A stretch of DNA of 64,000 bases from a virus: the IMG/VR virus record IMGVR_UViG_3300050120_000012, positions 1 to 64,000 of that record. One strand, written 5' to 3'. The stretch's first letter is position 1; every line of letters starts with the position of its first letter. Below the pieces are notes generated by a model, which did no database searches, was not told the DNA's origin, and was given only the letters and a program-made list of their open reading frames with translations. The translations under genes were made by a program, and so were the position numbers. Below, piece by piece: positions 14,556-21,482 of the stretch.

Positions 14556-15013
14556 AGCGTTACCCTTGGCTGAAACAGCTTTGGCATCTTCAGCCGGTCA
14601 AACCGGCCAAGTTCATCAAACATGATGGTCGGACGAACGTACAGCCGTGGATGGTGGGGCCAGATATGCACATACAGCGTCATATCCTCTTCCGTCTCTG
14701 TATGGAAGACGTTTGATGATAGACGCAGATAGATACCACCCTTCTTATGACGGAAGAGAAAGCCCTTTTGCGGACGGATGACCGGCGGTGGCATGTAGTC
14801 GGTGAAGCCTCCGAAGTCCCACTCCAGACACAGATACCGCACGGCGCGGTACTCTTCATCGGTTGCGTGCTTCTCCGGTGGATTGAACCACTCCCAACGA
14901 TTCGTCAGGACGTACCCGGCCTTCTGTAGAAACTGGATAGCGTTCTGATCCGCACAGTTGGTCGGACCTAGATTGGTGAAGAACTCATGCTCTTCTGGCG
15001 GACCACTAGGCAT
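14552..15013 (-). CDS. Hypothetical protein
   Basis: 153 residues from ATG 15011-15013. It opens EEHEFFTNLGPTNCADQNAI, then a helix and a strand-rich middle (KGFLFRHKKGGIYLRLSSNV, YVHIWPHHPRLYVRP). Rich in aromatic residues and His, soluble, no membrane segment. I do not recognise it. It overlaps the neighbours by 4 and 8 bases. Confidence 0.62.
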   Translation of the reverse strand: MPSGPPEEHEFFTNLGPTNCADQNAIQFLQKAGYVLTNRWEWFNPPEKHATDEEYRAVRYLCLEWDFGGFTDYMPPPVIRPQKGFLFRHKKGGIYLRLSSNVFHTETEEDMTLYVHIWPHHPRLYVRPTIMFDELGRFDRLKMPKLFQPRVTL

Positions 15014-15347
15014 CGATCAGTTCCTTGTCCACCTTGAGACGTCTTCGCTCCCGTGACTTCAACGCCTTCTTTATGATCTTGAACCCGGCCTTCATGACAG
15101 TGACGGCCTTGTCCAGACGTTTCAGGTCTTTCTCGGTCCATCGGTCATCGTTCTCAACGGACTCGATTAGGCATTCGAGTTCATGGACTTCATGGCGCAG
15201 ATTGCCATAGTTGATCCACGCCATCTGATCCTTGATCGGCGGAAACTTCGTCGGACCTGTGTCCGGGAAGATTTCGCCTTGCGGACGCTCTTTGGAGCCC
15301 GGCTTTGGCCGTGGTGGCTCATAGTATCCGCCGCCCCATCCACCCAT
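15006..15347 (-). CDS. Hypothetical protein with C-terminal helices
   Basis: 113 residues; the TAATG junction at 15347 fixes the start. The N-terminus is Gly/Pro/Tyr-rich (MGGWGGGYYEPPRPKPG) and contains GEIFPDTGPTKFPP; the C-terminus is long and helical (EVHELECLIESVENDDRW; DKAVTVMKAGFKIIKKALK). Function unknown. Confidence 0.62.
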   Translation of the reverse strand: MGGWGGGYYEPPRPKPGSKERPQGEIFPDTGPTKFPPIKDQMAWINYGNLRHEVHELECLIESVENDDRWTEKDLKRLDKAVTVMKAGFKIIKKALKSRERRRLKVDKELIDA

Positions 15348-15625
15348 TACGTTTGCCTCCAGAATGGACATGCGCCGCGTTTGCCGAAGCATTGCGCACA
15401 CGTCTTGCCGCCGTACACGCCACTATGGCGCTCGACATCAACTTTGCATAGCTCGCGACGGTGGACGCCGATGTCCACACCACGCTTCTGATCCAGCGTG
15501 TATTGATCGAACGCAGCGCGCTTATGCTTGTCTTTGTTCGCCGCCGCATGTTGACCGGGCAACGGCTGGAAATCCGGGATGCTATAGCTGAAACCGGCGT
15601 ACACATAGACTAGGTTATTCGCCAT
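15347..15625 (-). CDS. Small Cys-containing protein
   Basis: 92 residues from ATG 15623-15625 (a tandem ATG at 15628 is possible). The C-terminal part has CAQCFGKRGACPFW preceded by a basic, His-containing segment (HRRELCKVDVERH), a likely metal-binding knuckle. Overlaps both neighbours slightly. No family recognised. Confidence 0.6.
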   Translation of the reverse strand: MANNLVYVYAGFSYSIPDFQPLPGQHAAANKDKHKRAAFDQYTLDQKRGVDIGVHRRELCKVDVERHSGVYGGKTCAQCFGKRGACPFWRQT

Positions 15626-15770
15626 CACATGCCTCCATAAGCCATTGCTCGCACTTGTTCACGCGAGCTTCACGTTCCTCTTGGGATTGCTTGGGCGGCC
15701 ACTTGCGGCTTTCGTCGATCATCGCGACCATGAGTTGGCGGACTAGACGGGCTTGACGTTTGGTCATCAT
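15615..15770 (-). CDS. 51-residue basic micro-protein
   Basis: ATG 15768-15770 at an ATGA junction with the upstream stop; TAA at 15615-15617 overlaps the next start region. The product is basic and helical (TKRQARLVRQLMVAMIDESR, then EEREARVNKCEQWLMEAC). Support is the perfect fit between two genes with no gap and the same overlap style. Function unknown. Confidence 0.58.
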   Translation of the reverse strand: MMTKRQARLVRQLMVAMIDESRKWPPKQSQEEREARVNKCEQWLMEACDGE

Positions 15771-15985
15771 TGTTCTTTGAACCTGTCTTCTTCCGGGATT
15801 TGATCCAGAATGGATTGTAGCCGCTTCTCTGTCTTTCTGAGATCACGGACGCAGTTCTGCCAATCGCCTCTGACCCATATCCTACCTTCGCCGCGTTCAA
15901 TCATGTCCGCGATGGTTTTGATGGTGCGGACATCGCGCGATCCGAGGACGATGCAAACCGTTGCGTTGGTCTTCTCATTGCTCAT
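15767..15985 (-). CDS. Small hypothetical protein
   Basis: 72 residues from ATG 15983-15985. An alpha/beta sequence (TVCIVLGSRDVRTIKTIADM) is followed by a charged helix (VRDLRKTEKRLQSILDQIPE). The opening strand-loop-helix has Rossmann-like character but no glycine motif. Overlaps the upstream gene by 11 bases. Confidence 0.6.
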   Translation of the reverse strand: MSNEKTNATVCIVLGSRDVRTIKTIADMIERGEGRIWVRGDWQNCVRDLRKTEKRLQSILDQIPEEDRFKEQ

Positions 15986-16574
15986 CGTAATCCCTCGGAT
16001 TGTCATGCGGACAGATGGGCTTGTAATTGCCCTCTACATGCTGTGGACAGCGGACGAACTCGCAATCGCCGTCCTTCTGAGCTTTGCAATGGATTGGACC
16101 ATCGTCGAGCCCATTACGGACAGCTTTTGGACATTTGGCGAGGACTTGGCCGTCGCCTTCGTCACGCCAGAACGCGCCAGTGCAGATCGCCTCTTCACGA
16201 CTGCACTTGCCGTCTTTGTAGCTCCAGCCGCAAACGTCATAGAATGCAGGACGCGGGCCTGACATCGGATATGTCGTGACCGTTGCTTTCTCATCCTTGG
16301 CGTTGGGAATAGTGTGTCTATCAATGAACGGATCATTCTCGCCCCCGAAAATGGTGGTTTTGACTTCGAACGCACCAACGCGCTCGACGTGTTGTTGAAG
16401 GATTGGCTCCATGGACGCTTTCAACGCCTCCGAATGCCGATCCATGGCGTCGTTATGCCATGACATTGCTTCGATCAGACGTTGGTTCGACTCTTGGATC
16501 GTGTGAGCCGCACGTTGCATGTCTTCAGCGGCGGACTGCATCATGCGAGCCGCGCGAATTGCATCTTCGCTCAT
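15975..16574 (-). CDS. Cys-rich hypothetical protein with helical N-terminus
   Basis: 199 residues from ATG 16572-16574 at an ATGA junction. Residues 1-75 form long helices (MMQSAAEDMQRAAHTIQESN), probably coiled coil. The C-terminal 80 residues contain about seven cysteines (DVCGWSYKDGKCSREEAICT, LAKCPK, IHCKAQKDGDCEFVRCPQ) likely to hold zinc ions. Unknown family. Confidence 0.66.
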   Translation of the reverse strand: MSEDAIRAARMMQSAAEDMQRAAHTIQESNQRLIEAMSWHNDAMDRHSEALKASMEPILQQHVERVGAFEVKTTIFGGENDPFIDRHTIPNAKDEKATVTTYPMSGPRPAFYDVCGWSYKDGKCSREEAICTGAFWRDEGDGQVLAKCPKAVRNGLDDGPIHCKAQKDGDCEFVRCPQHVEGNYKPICPHDNPRDYDEQ

Positions 16575-17119
16575 TTGCGATACCGATCTGTATTGAGAAA
16601 ACCGGGAGTGGTTTCTTCGGTGAATTTGCACGGTTCATCGGTCATCGCGAACCTATTGGTTTCAATCATTTCATCAATGATCTTGGCCGCATCTTCCGCA
16701 TCATGCTCCATGCCCTTTGACGGGCGCGATTGCAGTTGCTTCATGATCTCGCTGGCTCGGTATATGTACCCCGATCCTTCAACTTTCTTGAATGCTAGGT
16801 CTTCTAGGATCGCGTTGGGTTCCATCGCTTGCTCATAGGTCATGCCCTGCGACTTGTGAGAGACCATGACGGTACTCCAGATCACTTCGTCGCCGTTGAG
16901 GATGGCTACACCGACCGGGCCATAGCTCATCATGCCGGTGCGGCTCTCCAGCGCGACCCGGTGGGCGTCAACGTCGCCAAAGATGGCCTGTGAGCCCGCG
17001 AGGTAAGCGACGGCGTGTGACCGGGCTGTGGCGTCGTCTGGCGCGGCGAGGAACACCGTGCCGATATGCCAAGAGATGGTCCCGTCCTTACCGTGGATGG
17101 AAGCGTGGTAAATGTTCAT
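16571..17119 (-). CDS. Hypothetical protein
   Basis: 182 residues from ATG 17117-17119 with the leader TTCACAGGG-TTTCACATG. The first 90 residues are strand-rich (NIYHASIHGKDGTISWHIGT, VGVAILNGDEVIWSTVMV), the rest charged helices. First gene after the promoter at 17141-17170. I do not recognise the family. Confidence 0.67.
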   Translation of the reverse strand: MNIYHASIHGKDGTISWHIGTVFLAAPDDATARSHAVAYLAGSQAIFGDVDAHRVALESRTGMMSYGPVGVAILNGDEVIWSTVMVSHKSQGMTYEQAMEPNAILEDLAFKKVEGSGYIYRASEIMKQLQSRPSKGMEHDAEDAAKIIDEMIETNRFAMTDEPCKFTEETTPGFLNTDRYRK

Positions 17120-17140
17120 GTGAAACCCTGTGAAGTCGTC

Positions 17141-17170
17141 AGATTAGGCGGACTAGACCGGCTTTGTCAA
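17141..17170 (-). promoter_or_regulatory. Leftward TTGACA/TAATCT promoter
   Basis: Minus-strand TTGACA (17165-17170), an 18-base spacer holding GGTCTAG, TAATCT (17141-17146), then the TTCAC leader of the 17119 gene. The -35 box overlaps the stop codon of the upstream small gene. Confidence 0.58.
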
Positions 17171-17316
17171 TCACCTTCAATGACGATTCCGCCACCCTTG
17201 CCTGCAACGAAGATGCGTTCGGGTTCGGAGAATTGCTTATCCGTCTTACTTGTCATGAACACGTCTTCGTCTTGATCGTGCTTTTCCAGTTCAGCAACTA
17301 GATCACGGACTTTCAC
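17167..17316 (-). CDS. 49-residue conserved-type phage protein
   Basis: GTG 17314-17316 in a GTGA junction with the upstream stop (a second GTG lies one codon earlier). The product VKVRDLVAELEKHDQDEDVF, later GKGGGIVIEGD, matches a pattern of very small phage proteins (MxVxDLIxxLxxxDxxAxV) that I recall but which has no assigned function. Its TGA lies inside a promoter -35 box. Confidence 0.62.
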   Translation of the reverse strand: MKVRDLVAELEKHDQDEDVFMTSKTDKQFSEPERIFVAGKGGGIVIEGD

Positions 17317-17600
17317 CACAAATCCTCCGAACAGAGTTCAGCATGATCTTTGCGTTCGTCGGTTATGATTTGACCGGCGGCGATTGCGACCTTCTTCGCC
17401 CAAGTTCGATTAATGAATGGAAAGCGATTCGTGCTGAAGCCTTGCATTCCACCGATGGTCTCACCATATCGTTCATGCAGGGCTTTGATGAGATCACCAT
17501 GCCGGGCAGGCTTTGGCATCACGACGGCGCGTCCACGGTGAATGATGCTGACGCCAGTGATCCGTTCAGTCGTGTGCGTGAGATCAATGACAACCGCCAT
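17313..17600 (-). CDS. Conserved phage protein of the 'RHxDxI...QGFxT' type
   Basis: 95 residues from ATG 17598-17600. The string MPKPARHGDLIKALHERYG followed by QGFSTNRFPFINRTWAKKVA and AAGQI is a pattern I recall from small uncharacterised phage proteins, in which a gatekeeper Pro-x-x-Arg-His and a Gln-Gly-Phe recur. Soluble; no known activity. Confidence 0.7.
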   Translation of the reverse strand: MAVVIDLTHTTERITGVSIIHRGRAVVMPKPARHGDLIKALHERYGETIGGMQGFSTNRFPFINRTWAKKVAIAAGQIITDERKDHAELCSEDLW

Positions 17601-17724
17601 TGGTCATCCTTCCTATGTAAAATGCGATGGCTTCACCGACACATAGCAGGACAGCCGTTGCGATGGTGGTGAGGATCGCCCTGATCTGGAGACCATTAGG
17701 GGAGTTCCAACGTGGGAGCTTCAT
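17584..17724 (-). CDS. 46-residue one-helix membrane peptide
   Basis: ATG 17722-17724 overlapping the upstream TGA as ATGA; TGA at 17584-17586. A basic N-terminus (MKLPRWNSPNGLQIR) leads into one transmembrane helix (ILTTIATAVLLCVGEAIAFY). It fills an otherwise empty 120-base gap and overlaps the next start by 17 bases, which supports it as a gene. Function unknown. Confidence 0.58.
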   Translation of the reverse strand: MKLPRWNSPNGLQIRAILTTIATAVLLCVGEAIAFYIGRMTNGGCH

Positions 17725-17999
17725 TCAGCGTGATCCTTATAGTACCACACCCATTTGGTGATCGGCTTGAACTTGGCGAATGTCACAAGTGACCATAGTC
17801 CGGTCTCCTGATCTTTCGCAACGATGTCGATCCTGATCTGATCCAATGAAATCGACTCCAGCCGGATCAATGAGAGGAAGTCGCGCAAGGCGTACACCTT
17901 CACTTCGTCGAGATCAGGATTGGTGGAGACCTGTGATTTGATGACCGTCCTGCCAACTTGGGCGCGGATCATGAACCATTCTATAGGTGTGTTAGACAT
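17721..17999 (-). CDS. Hypothetical protein
   Basis: 92 residues from ATG 17997-17999; an upstream extension would overlap the neighbour. Strand-rich (TPIEWFMIRAQVGRTVIKSQ, LDQIRIDIVAKDQETGLWSL), a possible small beta-barrel. Overlaps the upstream gene by 8 bases. No family recognised. Confidence 0.62.
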   Translation of the reverse strand: MSNTPIEWFMIRAQVGRTVIKSQVSTNPDLDEVKVYALRDFLSLIRLESISLDQIRIDIVAKDQETGLWSLVTFAKFKPITKWVWYYKDHAE

Positions 18000-18261
18000 C
18001 GGTGATCGGCTCCACTCGCGGCTCATCGGTTTGGGGCCAGCACGTTGTATGGGGAATCTCCGAAATGTCCATCTTGGTTTTCCAGTGTGAACCACAGACT
18101 CGGCACATGAGGTAGGACATTGCAGACCATCGTGGCTGATAACCATTGAACGCCGATCTGGATTCATGGTCGATCAGTACCACCCATTGCCTCGGGCGCT
18201 GATTTGATCCAGCCGGTACGATCTGTGGCCGGTTTCGTTCCGTGCAGCGACAGGCGCTCAT
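17992..18261 (-). CDS. Small zinc-knuckle-like protein
   Basis: 89 residues from ATG 18259-18261 at an ATGA junction. Cysteines at the N-terminus (SACRCTERN) and in the middle (YLMCRVCGSHW) plus HTTCW could form a zinc site. Basic overall. Function unknown. Confidence 0.62.
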   Translation of the reverse strand: MSACRCTERNRPQIVPAGSNQRPRQWVVLIDHESRSAFNGYQPRWSAMSYLMCRVCGSHWKTKMDISEIPHTTCWPQTDEPRVEPITDV

Positions 18262-18899
18262 ATGATGTCCCAATCCAAAGAAGGATCGTCGAAGTCCGGT
18301 TCGGGTTCTTCAGTCTTACGGATCGGATCGCCGAACCCGTCTGTCTCGCCGGTCCACATAGACTCGACGGTCTTACGGAAGAGTTCGATGCGGTCTTTGT
18401 CAGGCTGGCGTAGTTCCGCTCGCGCTTGGATTGATCCGGGGGGTGGTAAAGAGGGGGTGCGCTCTAACCACTCCACGACAGTTTCAGTGTCGAGCGCGAG
18501 ATCGACGATGCCGGTACGCGGACGTATGGTGAGGAAGTCTAAATCCTTCAGTGGCTTCATCCACCATCGCTCAGTCTTAGCGGGCATGGTCAAAAGACCG
18601 ACGATGATCTCTTCGCCTAAACCGTCCAAGAAACGATCTGGACTGAACTCGCCGGTCGATTTGATGAGTGAATGACGCAAGGCTGCACCGACGACAGTCA
18701 GGCTATACATGCCATCTAGCTCGCGCCGCATGAGGCCATTCTTGACGCATAATTGTAGGGCTCGGGAGCGATTGACTGTGACAGCCGACTCCGATTTGCG
18801 CCCGCCTGACTTGGGCCGGTACATGGGGGATGAACCCATCTCATCCACAAGCTCAGCAAAGCCGGGATAGATTCTATGGGGCAGAGATCGGGGTTCCAT
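18258..18899 (-). CDS. First gene of the left block: winged-helix-like protein with acidic tail
   Basis: 213 residues from ATG 18897-18899. Residues about 40-75 (NRSRALQLCVKNGLMRRELD, GMYSLTVVGAALRHSL) follow a winged-helix plan; the C-terminus is acidic with EPEPDFDD and ends PSLDWDII, one of the shared tails. It is the promoter-proximal gene next to a palindromic operator, the usual place for an early regulator. It resembles the 13242-13967 protein in layout. Regulator role is inferred from position and fold. Confidence 0.68.
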   Translation of the reverse strand: MEPRSLPHRIYPGFAELVDEMGSSPMYRPKSGGRKSESAVTVNRSRALQLCVKNGLMRRELDGMYSLTVVGAALRHSLIKSTGEFSPDRFLDGLGEEIIVGLLTMPAKTERWWMKPLKDLDFLTIRPRTGIVDLALDTETVVEWLERTPSLPPPGSIQARAELRQPDKDRIELFRKTVESMWTGETDGFGDPIRKTEEPEPDFDDPSLDWDII

Positions 18900-18925
18900 G
18901 AAGCGTGAATCCTGTGAAGAATGTA

Positions 18926-18954
18926 TGCTTAGAGGGTATTTTATCCTCTGTCAA
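18926..18954 (-). promoter_or_regulatory. Main leftward promoter with palindromic operator
   Basis: Minus-strand TTGACA (18949-18954), a 17-base spacer, TAAGCA (18926-18931). The spacer is a near-perfect inverted repeat, AGAGGGTA-TTT-TATCCTCT on the plus strand (18931-18949), placed for a repressor to block polymerase. It drives the roughly 40-gene left block. Confidence 0.68.
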
Positions 18955-19020
18955 ATGGGCTAAAACCTTGGGGACAAATCCGGCGGAGTTTCACACGGCA
19001 TACATATTCGGTTTATGTCA

Positions 19021-19045
19021 GCATATACAGTATGCGAGCATATGC
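19021..19045. promoter_or_regulatory. Cluster of GCATA/TATGC half-sites
   Basis: Four alternating half-sites: GCATA 19021-19025, TATGC 19031-19035, GCATA 19038-19042 overlapping TATGC 19041-19045. They form two nested inverted repeats 70-100 bases upstream of the leftward promoter, a probable regulator-binding cluster. Confidence 0.5.
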
Positions 19046-19194
19046 AATGTCCTACATATTTGGTATTATACTGTTTTGGGGTACATTTTCATCATTCATC
19101 TCAGCGCATCAAATCAACTCACTTACAATGTGTACCTTTTAAGTGTGCTAACGGCCTAATTGAACACTCTTATCTACTAGATAAATAGATAAAA

Positions 19195-19364
19195 GGATAA
19201 AAACAGCCCTCGATTTGATCGGAAATGGCCCTAATCGTCCATCTGCATGGGCTCTCCCTTGGCCGTTTCAGGAGCCAACCGTTGCAGATCGACTTTTCGG
19301 ATCGGGTTTCATTTTGAAGAGTGGAATCGCACTAAGGAATGGCTCAAAAGTGGATAAAAACAGC
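19195..19364 (+). repeat. Two exact copies of GGATAAAAACAGC
   Basis: The same 13-mer occurs at 19195-19207 and 19352-19364. Shortened copies (GGATAAA) follow iterons at 19491 and 19542, and related copies lie at 21849, 21875 (inverted) and 21921. The element is confined to the two AT-rich non-coding regions. Confidence 0.7.
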
Positions 19365-19387
19365 ACAGGATGGACTGCGCAGCCTCA

Positions 19388-19571
19388 TTAACCTTAACGG
19401 ACGATTAACCTTAATGCCATGTTAAGGTTGACGCTTCATTAGGGTTAAGGGTCGGTCGATAGACATGAACAACACGTTAAGGTTAATTCTGGATAAATCT
19501 TACGATGGTGTTAAGGTTGATGGATCATTAAGGTTAATTCTGGATAAAACCTAACGAGCGTTAACCTTGAT
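19388..19571. repeat. GTTAAGGTTRA iteron array, candidate replication origin
   Basis: About eight copies in both orientations start at 19388, 19405, 19421, 19438, 19476, 19510, 19527 and 19561. Most spacings are 16-17 or 34 bases. Two copies (19477 and 19528) extend into a shared 21-bp repeat that includes TTCTGGATAAA. The stretch is AT-rich, non-coding and lies between diverging transcription units. Iterons of this kind bind replication initiators; a multi-site operator is the alternative. Confidence 0.72.
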
Positions 19572-19664
19572 GAAAATACACCTTAAGAAAGTTCGATTGT
19601 TAGTGACTTGTTAGGAAAGACGCTATAGATTGACGCCATAGGGGAACGACGCCCGCCGCGATCT

Positions 19665-19697
19665 TTGACATTGTGAATCCCCGTCTCGCGCTATAAA
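19665..19697 (+). promoter_or_regulatory. Candidate rightward promoter of the small operon
   Basis: TTGACA at 19665-19670 and TATAAA at 19692-19697 are 21 bases apart, longer than ideal; TTGTGA at 19671-19676 gives a 15-base spacer. The start of the first gene is 45 bases downstream. Plausible but not consensus. Confidence 0.42.
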
Positions 19698-19741
19698 GGC
19701 GCGACTGATGAGCCTCAGTTAAGGCGAAACGGGAATATGTC

Positions 19742-19900
19742 ATGTTCGGCAAAACTAACATGCAAACGAAAATGGCGACCTTCAATCAAAGGTCGCTGAA
19801 TGTGTCGCCAGCGTGGAACGGCATTTATGAACTGCGCAACTATCGCCGCTCGCAATCGCTGGCGGGTCGCCTCGCGGCTCTTCTCGGAAAGGTCGCCTAA
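19742..19900 (+). CDS. 52-residue basic protein, first gene of rightward small operon
   Basis: ATG 19742-19744 to TAA 19898-19900, sharing its last base with the next start (TAATG). Basic sequence with an N-terminal Met/Thr/Lys part (FGKTNMQTKMATFNQRS) and a helix (RRSQSLAGRLAALLGKV). Immediately follows the control region. Function unknown. Confidence 0.6.
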   Translation: MFGKTNMQTKMATFNQRSLNVSPAWNGIYELRNYRRSQSLAGRLAALLGKVA

Positions 19901-20091
19901 TGGCTCGCACCTTTCATCACGACATGATGGCGGCGCTAGACGCCGAAACCTACAGCGGTCGGACGACTCCCGACAAAACGCATTACGCCATGCGCCGCGC
20001 TCTTCGTAAGGCAAACATGCGCGGTTCTGCGATCATGAATGACAAACAACTCGCAATGGCTACCTTGGCCGAATTGGCGGAGTGGAAATAA
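19900..20091 (+). CDS. 63-residue helical protein
   Basis: Starts and ends at TAATG junctions, so it is translationally coupled on both sides. Helical (HHDMMAALDAETYSG; HYAMRRALRKANMRG; KQLAMATLAELAEW). Rich in Met and Ala with no Cys. No family recognised. Confidence 0.63.
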   Translation: MARTFHHDMMAALDAETYSGRTTPDKTHYAMRRALRKANMRGSAIMNDKQLAMATLAELAEWK

Positions 20092-20555
20092 TGGGCTATT
20101 TCGGACGCGCTGGCGACGCTGGACGCCTTACCAAAGACGATATGACTCCGGTGAACGCGGTTAGCTCGCGCAAGGCTGGACATAATCGCATCACTTGGAC
20201 AAATGATCGCGGCTTCAAGCATTTTCGCTTGATACAAACCGACGTTGTTTCGACTACGCCGGACGGTCAAGAAATCATGATCGATACGAACGGCTTTGAT
20301 AGTCGCACGACTTCCACCGCGATCATGCAAGCCGTCGATTTGTTCTACTTCGGACGCATGAGCGTGGCTAATGGTTCGTGGTATATCGGCAATGTGTGGA
20401 TGCGGTCTAAGACGCGCGAAACAAACACGCTCTTATTGATCCGCTACAATGCCGGAACTGCGACCTATGAACGTGAGGAAATCGCGTTCGATGAAAAGAT
20501 CGAAGTGAAGCGCGACCCGAAAACGGGCGATCTCACTTGGAAATCTGATCTCTAA
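20091..20555 (+). CDS. Hypothetical protein
   Basis: 154 residues from ATG 20091-20093 at a TAATG junction. Strand-rich middle (NRITWTNDRGFKHFRLIQTD, SWYIGNVWMRSKTRETNTLL) ends with lysine-rich strands. A beta-barrel-like nucleic-acid or protein-binding fold is possible. I do not recognise it. Confidence 0.63.
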   Translation: MGYFGRAGDAGRLTKDDMTPVNAVSSRKAGHNRITWTNDRGFKHFRLIQTDVVSTTPDGQEIMIDTNGFDSRTTSTAIMQAVDLFYFGRMSVANGSWYIGNVWMRSKTRETNTLLLIRYNAGTATYEREEIAFDEKIEVKRDPKTGDLTWKSDL

Positions 20556-20598
20556 ACTTAAACCGCGCGAGATAGCGCAAACCTGAAAGACTAAACAA

Positions 20599-21057
20599 AT
20601 GACCTATTACGTTTTCGACAATGGCGAAGCGATGGAAGCCAGCCATGAAATCAAAGACGCGAAAGCCGTTTCTAAAGCGGTCTATCTCAAGGCTCGCGCT
20701 GAATATGCCAAAAAGCGGCTTCTGACGATGATCTCGCCCAAAGACACGATTTATTGCGTCCTGAAGCATCGCGCGCCGTCCGGCATGTCGCGGAGTATCG
20801 AGTTCCTGATAACGTGGTCTAAGGACGGCAAAACCGGCATACAGTCGATCACTCATTATATGGCTGATCTTGGCTGGAAATTCGATCAAACACACGGCGG
20901 TTTGAGGATCGGCGGTTGTGGGATGGATGCGGGTTTCGGCGCGGTCTATAGCTTGGGTCGCATCTTGTGGACGAACGGTACAGACAAGCCGCACGGCGTG
21001 CGCAATGGCGAACCTGATAGCGATGGCGGTTACGCTATCGGTCATAGCTGGCTTTAA
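20599..21057 (+). CDS. Conserved phage protein with SGMSR / GCGMDAGF motifs
   Basis: 152 residues from ATG 20599-20601. The combination CVLKHRAPSGMSRSIEFLI, later LRIGGCGMDAGFGAVYSLGR, matches an uncharacterised family I recall from diverse phages and plasmids (SGMSR ... GCGMDxGF). The fixed Cys, Asp and Ser suggest an active or metal site but no activity is established to my knowledge. Encoded next to the iteron region, so an early or replication-linked role is possible. Confidence 0.7.
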   Translation: MTYYVFDNGEAMEASHEIKDAKAVSKAVYLKARAEYAKKRLLTMISPKDTIYCVLKHRAPSGMSRSIEFLITWSKDGKTGIQSITHYMADLGWKFDQTHGGLRIGGCGMDAGFGAVYSLGRILWTNGTDKPHGVRNGEPDSDGGYAIGHSWL

Positions 21058-21071
21058 TCGGAGTTCATGCA

Positions 21072-21482
21072 ATGACAATCAAAGACGAACTAATCAGCGC
21101 CGAAACCGCAACGCAAATCCGCGCCAATGTTGACACGTTCAACGCTTGGCTTGGTGATCGCCGCTCATGGCGACCTGAAGAAGTTCCTTCGCATATCGTC
21201 CAAGTGACGAACGATCAAAAAGGCGAACTAGAACGTTTTGAGACGTTCCGCGATATGCCGTCCAAGTTGTTCGTATATGTGAAGATATATGGTGCGAACG
21301 ATGTAACTGCGACCGTCTGGACTGGTCAACCGCTTGGACATGGCAAAGCGTCAACTGCATATCGCAGCAACTTCGGAGATCGTCGCCGCTCGATAACCAT
21401 TACGATCAACGGCCAAAAGTACCACGGAACGGCATACGTTGACGCTGGCGACTATGCGCGATTAACGAAGTCCAAGCGATGA
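21072..21482 (+). CDS. Hypothetical protein
   Basis: 136 residues from ATG 21072-21074. Helical first third (ELISAETATQIRANVDTFNA), then strands (KLFVYVKIYGANDVTATVWT, RRSITITINGQKYHGTAYVD). No known motif. Last well-supported gene of the small rightward operon. Confidence 0.62.
   Translation: MTIKDELISAETATQIRANVDTFNAWLGDRRSWRPEEVPSHIVQVTNDQKGELERFETFRDMPSKLFVYVKIYGANDVTATVWTGQPLGHGKASTAYRSNFGDRRRSITITINGQKYHGTAYVDAGDYARLTKSKR

Noticed and set aside
15670-15900. Leftward 76-codon frame
   Set aside because: It conflicts with the two overlapping genes 15615-15770 and 15767-15985, which have ATGA coupling and better composition.
18905-19159. Rightward 84-codon frame in the control region
   Set aside because: It crosses the leftward promoter and the operator cluster and has no ribosome site; composition is Ile/Tyr/Leu-rich as expected from AT-rich DNA.
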